Shown here in pieces: positions 59,037 through 64,000 of a stretch of 64,000 nt of DNA; the first letter of the stretch is position 1, and each line of letters begins with the position of its first letter. The notes beneath the pieces were generated by a model, which was not told the DNA's origin, did not search any database, and saw only the letters and a list, made by a program, of their open reading frames with translations. Origin of the DNA: Treponema_I sp045616125 (lineage in GTDB: Bacteria > Spirochaetota > Spirochaetia > Treponematales > Treponemataceae); NCBI GenBank assembly GCA_045616125.1, contig JAZLGC010000056.1:1-64000 (forward strand), written 5' to 3'. A program made the position numbers and the translations under genes.

Positions 59037-59720
59037 ATGACAAAACTGACGACCATTGTTGCCGGTCCTTTTGAAACAAATACCTGGATAGTTACTGATA
59101 CATCAGCAGACGGTCAGAATACGGTTCAGAAAGTATTTATCGTAGATGCCGGCGGTTCTTCTGCAGATTTACCTGCTTTTACAGAAAATCTTGCTGCAAT
59201 TCCCTGCGGTTTTGTTCTTACCCATGGGCACCTTGACCATCTTTCACTGTTGCCGGCTCTGAAACAGCAGTATCCTGACATGCCGGTATATATTCATGAA
59301 GCAGATGCCGCAGCAATGGGACCTGACGGATATGACTATCACCGGCAGACTTTTGAAAACAAAGGAATGCTGCCCTGGGTTTCTGCCACTGAAAAAGATA
59401 CGGGCCCACTTCCTGTTCCTGATGGAATACTGCATGATGGTGATGTACTGCCCTTTGCCCCTGAATGGAAAGTGATACATACGCCGGGGCATACACAGGG
59501 ATGCATCTGCTTGTATAATGAGACAGAGCATCTCTTGATATCAGGCGACACTATGTTCCGCGGAACCTGTGGCCGTACTGATTTAATGGCTTCCAACAGC
59601 CATGACATGAAACTGAGCCTGCAGCGTCTTTTGAAACTGCCGGCAGATACCCGTGTATATCCTGGACACGGAAGCACCACTACTATTGGTGATGAAATTG
59701 AAACTTACTGCTTTCTGTAA
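59037..59720 (+). CDS. Metallo-beta-lactamase-fold hydrolase (glyoxalase II-like)
   Basis: 227 aa. Metal ligands THGHLDH near residue 62, HTPGHTQG near 150, SGDTMFRGTCGRTDL near 170, and PGHGSTT near 204. Size and motifs fit the short hydroxyacylglutathione-hydrolase-like group. Substrate not determinable. AGGAGG before the ATG. Followed by miaB at 18 nt. Confidence 0.92.
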   Translation: MTKLTTIVAGPFETNTWIVTDTSADGQNTVQKVFIVDAGGSSADLPAFTENLAAIPCGFVLTHGHLDHLSLLPALKQQYPDMPVYIHEADAAAMGPDGYDYHRQTFENKGMLPWVSATEKDTGPLPVPDGILHDGDVLPFAPEWKVIHTPGHTQGCICLYNETEHLLISGDTMFRGTCGRTDLMASNSHDMKLSLQRLLKLPADTRVYPGHGSTTTIGDEIETYCFL

Positions 59721-59738
59721 GCAGATATGAGGTTACCT

Positions 59739-61082
59739 GTGGAAAAACGCTATTTCTTTGAAACCTATGGCTGTCAGATGAATAAGGCAGAATCAGCCTC
59801 TATTGAGCAGCTTTTTATTGACCGGGGCTGGAAAGAAGCACCTGAAGCTGAACAGGCAGACTGTGTTGTAGTAAATACCTGTTCTGTACGTGAAACTGCT
59901 GAAACCCGTATCCATGGCCGTTTCGGCTGGTTTGTATCTGAACAGAAACGCCGTAAAAAGGCAAAACTTGATCCATTTACCCTGATTGTTACCGGCTGTA
60001 TGGCAGAACGTCTGAAAGATGACATGAAAAAGCAGTTCCCTGTTGTTGATTATGTTGTAGGGACCTTCCAGAAACAGCACTTCATGGACATTATTGATGC
60101 ACTTGAAGCCGGCCGGAAACTGGAAAAAATCGACGAAGATCCGGTATATACCTTTGCACCCCTTTCGTATGAAAAAGGTGCTTTTCAGGCCTATGTACCG
60201 ATTATGCACGGCTGTAACAATTTCTGTACCTACTGTATCGTGCCCTATGTACGCGGCCGGGAAATCAGCCGCAATCCAAAAGACATCATTACTGAACTTG
60301 ACCAGCTGAATCTTCGGAAAGTCCGTGAAATAACTCTTCTTGGCCAGAATGTAAACTCTTACCACTGGGAATTTGAAGATGGCAGCGTTATGGATTTTCC
60401 CCAGTTGATGCAGATGATTGCAACACATCTTCGGGAAACCGGATCAACTATCGGCTGGGTACGGTTCATGTCCAGCCACCCTAAAGATATCTCTCCGGCT
60501 CTTATCGACGTTATGGCAAAAGAGCGGGTACTCTGCCGTCATATTCATCTTCCGGTTCAGCACGGTTCAACAAAAGTTCTGAAAGAAATGAACCGCCGCT
60601 ACACCCGCGAAGATTACCTTGCAAAAGTTGCCATGATTCGTGAAAAACTGCCGGATGCTTCTCTTACCACTGACATTATGCTGGGATTCCCCGGAGAAAC
60701 AGAAGAAGACTTTAATGACTGCATGACTTTGCTTGAAGAAGTAAAATATGAAGCTGCATTCATGTATTACTATAATCCCCGTGAAGGAACCAAAGCATGT
60801 TCAATGCCAGACCAGATTCCCGTAGAAGTAAAGAAGGAGCGTCTGCAGAAAGTTATTGATGTTCAGCTGGAAATTAACCGGCGCGAAATGGCAAAACGGG
60901 TTGGAACAACAGTTACAGCTCTGGTTGAATGTATTTCCCACAATAATGAAGATGAAATGCTTGCCCGTACTGAACAGGACGAACATGTGGTATTCAAAGC
61001 CGATAAAAGCCTGATCGGACAGTTCGTTCAGGTTGAACTTCTTGAATTGACCGGAAACACCTTCCGCGGTACCATTAAATAA
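59739..61082 (+). CDS. miaB: tRNA-2-methylthio-N6-dimethylallyladenosine synthase MiaB
   Basis: 447 aa from GTG 59739, which has GAGG 6 nt upstream and gives the standard start MEKRYFFETYGCQMN; an ATG four codons earlier lacks a ribosome site. N-terminal domain Cys residues in YGCQMN, VNTCSVRE and VTGCMAE bind one Fe-S cluster; the radical-SAM motif is HGCNNFCTYC near residue 155. C-terminal TRAM domain ends LELTGNTFRGTI. Methylthiolates A37 of tRNAs. Confidence 0.96.
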   Translation: MEKRYFFETYGCQMNKAESASIEQLFIDRGWKEAPEAEQADCVVVNTCSVRETAETRIHGRFGWFVSEQKRRKKAKLDPFTLIVTGCMAERLKDDMKKQFPVVDYVVGTFQKQHFMDIIDALEAGRKLEKIDEDPVYTFAPLSYEKGAFQAYVPIMHGCNNFCTYCIVPYVRGREISRNPKDIITELDQLNLRKVREITLLGQNVNSYHWEFEDGSVMDFPQLMQMIATHLRETGSTIGWVRFMSSHPKDISPALIDVMAKERVLCRHIHLPVQHGSTKVLKEMNRRYTREDYLAKVAMIREKLPDASLTTDIMLGFPGETEEDFNDCMTLLEEVKYEAAFMYYYNPREGTKACSMPDQIPVEVKKERLQKVIDVQLEINRREMAKRVGTTVTALVECISHNNEDEMLARTEQDEHVVFKADKSLIGQFVQVELLELTGNTFRGTIK

Positions 61083-61109
61083 GAAACAGAAAGTAGTAAG
61101 GAGAACGCT

Positions 61110-61445
61110 ATGCCCTGGAGATTAATCGGTTTTATCATTCTGCTGGTTCTCATTGTTGTTTTCATCGGATTCAATATCGGCAATGTTGCTACAGTATCAC
61201 TGGTATATAAAACGTTTACCGATGTTCCCGTATTCATCATGATTTTTATTTCCATTGCCATTGGTATGGTTATCATGCTGCCGTTTACTTTCAAACGACG
61301 GCCGCCACGGGAACCAAAAGCTCCACGTCAGCCACGTCCTCCCAGAGAACCACGTCAGCCACGTGCACTGCGTAAATCAGAGGGTGGAGATACTCCTGTA
61401 AAAGTTACTGAAGATAGCAATGTCGATCAGCTGGAGTCACGATAG
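61110..61445 (+). CDS. LapA-like small membrane protein
   Basis: 111 aa. Two membrane helices (residues 5-27 and 41-63), matching the LapA/DUF1049 arrangement (FIGFNIGNVATVSLVYKTF between them). The cytoplasmic tail is a Pro/Arg repeat (PPREPKAPRQPRPPREPRQ) and then an acidic end. In enterobacteria LapA works with LapB in envelope lipid control; that partner is absent here. AAGGAG before the ATG. Confidence 0.75.
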   Translation: MPWRLIGFIILLVLIVVFIGFNIGNVATVSLVYKTFTDVPVFIMIFISIAIGMVIMLPFTFKRRPPREPKAPRQPRPPREPRQPRALRKSEGGDTPVKVTEDSNVDQLESR

Positions 61446-61448
61446 TAC

Positions 61449-62477
61449 ATGAAATCTGCTTCATCGTTCCACCATCTTTTCATTTTTTCTCTGGCCGTGT
61501 TTTTTACTGTCGGAGTACTTTCTGCCCAGACGGTAAATTTACCGCCGGCAGTGAGCCAGAATATCGAAAAGGCCTCTTCCACCGATGAAGCTATATCAAT
61601 AATCCGCAAGGCACTTTCTGATACTCCGACGCCAACTGCATCCCAAAAAGTGCAGCTGCTTGCGTTTCTTGCCAGTCTTCTGGAACAGACGGGCCAGTAT
61701 CAGGAAGCCCAGTACCAGTACAGTCTTGCTGCTAATGCATCTGCAACCGTGAATAATGCGGCAGGCAGAGGCACTGTTGCATCTCCTGAGTATCTTTTGG
61801 GTGCCGTTCGTTGTGCCCTTTCATCGGGAGATACTGTTACGGCCGATTATGTTCTCAGTACTGCCTTTTTTGAAGTTTCTGACCAGTCTGTCATTGCCCA
61901 GGTAAAGCTGTATGCTGTATGGAGCTGGTTATGTAAGATTGATTCCGAAAAAGAGTTGCAGCAGCCCATAACCGCATTAAAAAGTTTTCTGTCACTGTCA
62001 TCAATGAAGCCGGTAAAACCTTCTGTCCTTCTGACACTATGGTATCTTACGGGAGCTTCGGAATATGCCGTAAGCTTGCAGAAGGAATTTCCTCAAAGCA
62101 CTGAATGTGCAGTTGTTCAGGGGGATGCGCAGGTAATGCCCAATGCGTTCTGGTATTTTCTGCCGGTAACAGCCCCTTCCGTTACTGCTGATAATGCCCC
62201 GGCTGCAGTCGCAACTTCTACAGATACCCAAACTGTTACAGCTTCTTCTGAATCATCAGTTGCCGTTCACTGGCAGTTGGGATTTTTCAAGAACAGGGAA
62301 TATGCACAGGATCTGGTTAACCGGGTAGAAAAGGCCGGTTTTGCAGCCAGAATCCGCGAAGAAAAACGACCCAGCGGCGCCACATATTTTTCGGTTCTGG
62401 TAGACGAGAACGAATCTGAATCTATGGGACAGAATCTGAAAAACGCCGGGTTTGAATGCTATCCGGTGTACGAATAA
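61449..62477 (+). CDS. Exported SPOR-domain protein
   Basis: 342 aa. Signal peptide MKSASSFHHLFIFSLAVFFTVGVLSA. Helical, TPR-like middle (FLASLLEQTGQYQEAQYQYSLAANA) and a C-terminal SPOR domain near residues 268-342 (HWQLGFFKNREYAQDLVNRVEKAGF). SPOR domains bind denuded peptidoglycan, often at division sites. Starts 3 nt after the LapA-like stop. Confidence 0.85.
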   Translation: MKSASSFHHLFIFSLAVFFTVGVLSAQTVNLPPAVSQNIEKASSTDEAISIIRKALSDTPTPTASQKVQLLAFLASLLEQTGQYQEAQYQYSLAANASATVNNAAGRGTVASPEYLLGAVRCALSSGDTVTADYVLSTAFFEVSDQSVIAQVKLYAVWSWLCKIDSEKELQQPITALKSFLSLSSMKPVKPSVLLTLWYLTGASEYAVSLQKEFPQSTECAVVQGDAQVMPNAFWYFLPVTAPSVTADNAPAAVATSTDTQTVTASSESSVAVHWQLGFFKNREYAQDLVNRVEKAGFAARIREEKRPSGATYFSVLVDENESESMGQNLKNAGFECYPVYE

Positions 62478-62504
62478 ATCAGCAGTTTTTCTGTTATCTG
62501 CGTA

Positions 62505-64000
62505 TTACCGGATTGGGCGTTCCAGCCGCAATGTTTCTCCCTGCGTCGTAATACCATTCATGGTTATCGAAACTGCCTGAAGCGTCAGTTCTTCTGTTTC
62601 GGAATTACCATCATCAGCGGTTGCCAGTCGGTAATAGCCGTTGAAGCGTGGATTTGCAGTTCCTTTTTCTGACCTGAATTCAACAATCAGCTCATCGTTT
62701 ATGTGGTTCAGAATAAAAACTCCGGAAGTTACTATACCTGACTTTTCAGCCATCCAGGTTGTACCATTGATGGTCAACAGGGTACCGTCGTGAGTCCTCC
62801 ATTTTTCAAGTGATGTCTGTAAGGCTGCCATCATCTCAGAATCGCCGATATGCTGTACGGCAGATTCTTTCAGAACCGGCTGCTTACGGTACAGACCATC
62901 CCACAGTGATTCCTCACTGATATCCATGTATACTTCATCGGTAATCTTTACCCTGATTTCTTCAATGTCAGTCAGGGTTGTGTCAAAACGGCGGCTGATG
63001 GCTGCTGTGGATGTATTTTTTGTGGTAATAGTCATACCGCTTCGGCGCATCCAGTCAGAATCCCAGGAATAAACTTCCTGTGCACCATCCGTTAGACAGA
63101 TGATTTCTTTCTTTTCCGTATCAAAGAAAAGGTATCGCATTTCATTCGTCTTATTGACGGTTTTATACCATAACCCATTAAGAAAGGAACTGAAGGTTTC
63201 TGTTGTACCGTCAAGAATGCGGGCAATTTCATTTTTGTTGATGGTATTATTTGCAACCAGTTTTTCAGATTCCTGCTGATATTGCCGTGTCCGTTTACTG
63301 AATTTCCAGGTTATCTGCAGCTGGTCCAGCAGGTTTCCGTTTTCCCGGCTGAACGGTCTGTTTTCCACAATGGTATAACTTTCACCGTTTGTCTGACCCA
63401 TGGCGTAGGCATCGGTACGGGTGGTTTCTTCAATTGAAATGGTACCTTCAGATTTCAGGTCAGCAATAAGAGTCCATGTTGATCTGCCAAACCGAAAATC
63501 ACTCTGATAAATCTGCAGTACCGTGTTGTTATCCTGAGTAAAACCGGTATAAACCAGAGCGTTTTTATGTTCACCTACAACATCAACCGCACTTACAGAA
63601 AGGGTGTTAATCTGCTGGATTTCCGTTTCAATCTGCAAAGACTGCTCATATTCCTGCAGACTGGTATTGTAGACAGCTACAAGAAGGACAATATTTGGAA
63701 AACCGGCACGTCGGACCGCACAAACTTGATCTTCTATTTCATCAGTTGCCTGACTGGCGCTGAATTTTACCGGGTAAGTACGGAGCAGAGTATCGCCGGC
63801 TTGCAGTGGAAGAAATGATATAAGCTGAGACTGTTCAAAACTGGCAGTTTCTTCAACTTCTTCAACAACAGAAGCCTGTTGGGTAATGGGAGTTACGATT
63901 TTTGAGTAATGTATTTCTTCTGCCTGTTCCGGAAAAAAACGTTCCCGGAAGAACAGTGCAGCAATAATGGCAGCTGCTGTAAGGAACAGGAAAATGGTAA
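62505..64000 (-). CDS. Membrane-anchored protein of unknown function, 5' end outside the window
   Basis: At least 498 codons. The frame stays open to the window edge. Near its start it reads TIFLFLTAAAIIAALFF, a membrane anchor, followed by RERFFPEQAEEIHYSK and an extracytoplasmic part. The TTG at 63638 is not the true start because coding continues upstream (VAVYNTSLQEYEQS). No family recognised; beta-rich with repeated strands (SWDSDWMRRSG, FNGYYRLATADD). Confidence 0.75.
   Translation of the reverse strand, partial: TIFLFLTAAAIIAALFFRERFFPEQAEEIHYSKIVTPITQQASVVEEVEETASFEQSQLISFLPLQAGDTLLRTYPVKFSASQATDEIEDQVCAVRRAGFPNIVLLVAVYNTSLQEYEQSLQIETEIQQINTLSVSAVDVVGEHKNALVYTGFTQDNNTVLQIYQSDFRFGRSTWTLIADLKSEGTISIEETTRTDAYAMGQTNGESYTIVENRPFSRENGNLLDQLQITWKFSKRTRQYQQESEKLVANNTINKNEIARILDGTTETFSSFLNGLWYKTVNKTNEMRYLFFDTEKKEIICLTDGAQEVYSWDSDWMRRSGMTITTKNTSTAAISRRFDTTLTDIEEIRVKITDEVYMDISEESLWDGLYRKQPVLKESAVQHIGDSEMMAALQTSLEKWRTHDGTLLTINGTTWMAEKSGIVTSGVFILNHINDELIVEFRSEKGTANPRFNGYYRLATADDGNSETEELTLQAVSITMNGITTQGETLRLERPIR

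Overview
The window looks like a stretch of a host-associated, saccharolytic Treponema-type spirochaete chromosome. This is inferred from gene content and style: exported proteins with 'LFAGGKK' signal junctions, an omptin-family protein, an AddA/AddB-like pair, linked glycogen genes, CheW/MCP/GGDEF/HD-GYP signalling, and many short palindromic repeats. No rRNA or tRNA gene was seen, and there is no phage or complete insertion sequence. About 43 protein genes were called, most of them housekeeping or metabolic.

Layout. 1-10 kb: tRNA modification (mnmG) in an operon with acetyl-type metA, an alpha/beta hydrolase, a U32 peptidase-family protein, then an overlapping run of GGDEF, NUDIX and hrpB. 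10-14 kb: a polar amino-acid ABC transporter (binding protein, permease, ATPase) interrupted by a GH16 glucanase lipoprotein. 14.3-16.3 kb: a strikingly AT-rich island of three small exported proteins. 16.4-19.5 kb: mazG-pth and an SH3 exported protein. 19.5-20.6 kb: about 1 kb without genes, packed with inverted octamer pairs, followed by an Rpn-type PD-(D/E)XK nuclease. 21.5-30.6 kb: era, cheW, a zinc-ribbon protein, addA and addB. 30.7-35.4 kb: glgX-glgP. 35.4-39.1 kb: a repeat-rich zone with an ABC half-transporter, a small unknown gene, a terminal-inverted-repeat element and a RelB-MazF toxin-antitoxin pair. 39.1-46.4 kb: circularly permuted GH3 beta-glucosidase, HD-GYP phosphodiesterase, a membrane protein and a chemoreceptor. 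46.5-54.3 kb: purL, then a lipoprotein and two tandem CNNM/CorC-type proteins. 54.3-64 kb: omptin, RluA-type synthase, clpP, GNAT, an orphan DbpA-type RNA-binding protein, an MBL hydrolase, miaB, LapA-like, SPOR, and a partial membrane-anchored protein running off the end.

The least ordinary material lies between genes. (1) A 339-394 bp element with 20-bp terminal inverted repeats and exchangeable internal stem-loops occurs in two complete copies and one cut by the window start. (2) Arrays of short inverted motifs surround variable loops, and each array has its own motif. (3) A 54-bp direct repeat flanks the ABC transporter gene and supplies its stop codon, while a frameshifted copy of that gene's 3' end lies 7 kb away. 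(4) A palindromic repeat sits in frame inside purL. (5) At least five genes have a TATACT box only 6-8 nt before the ATG and no Shine-Dalgarno, suggesting leaderless transcripts.
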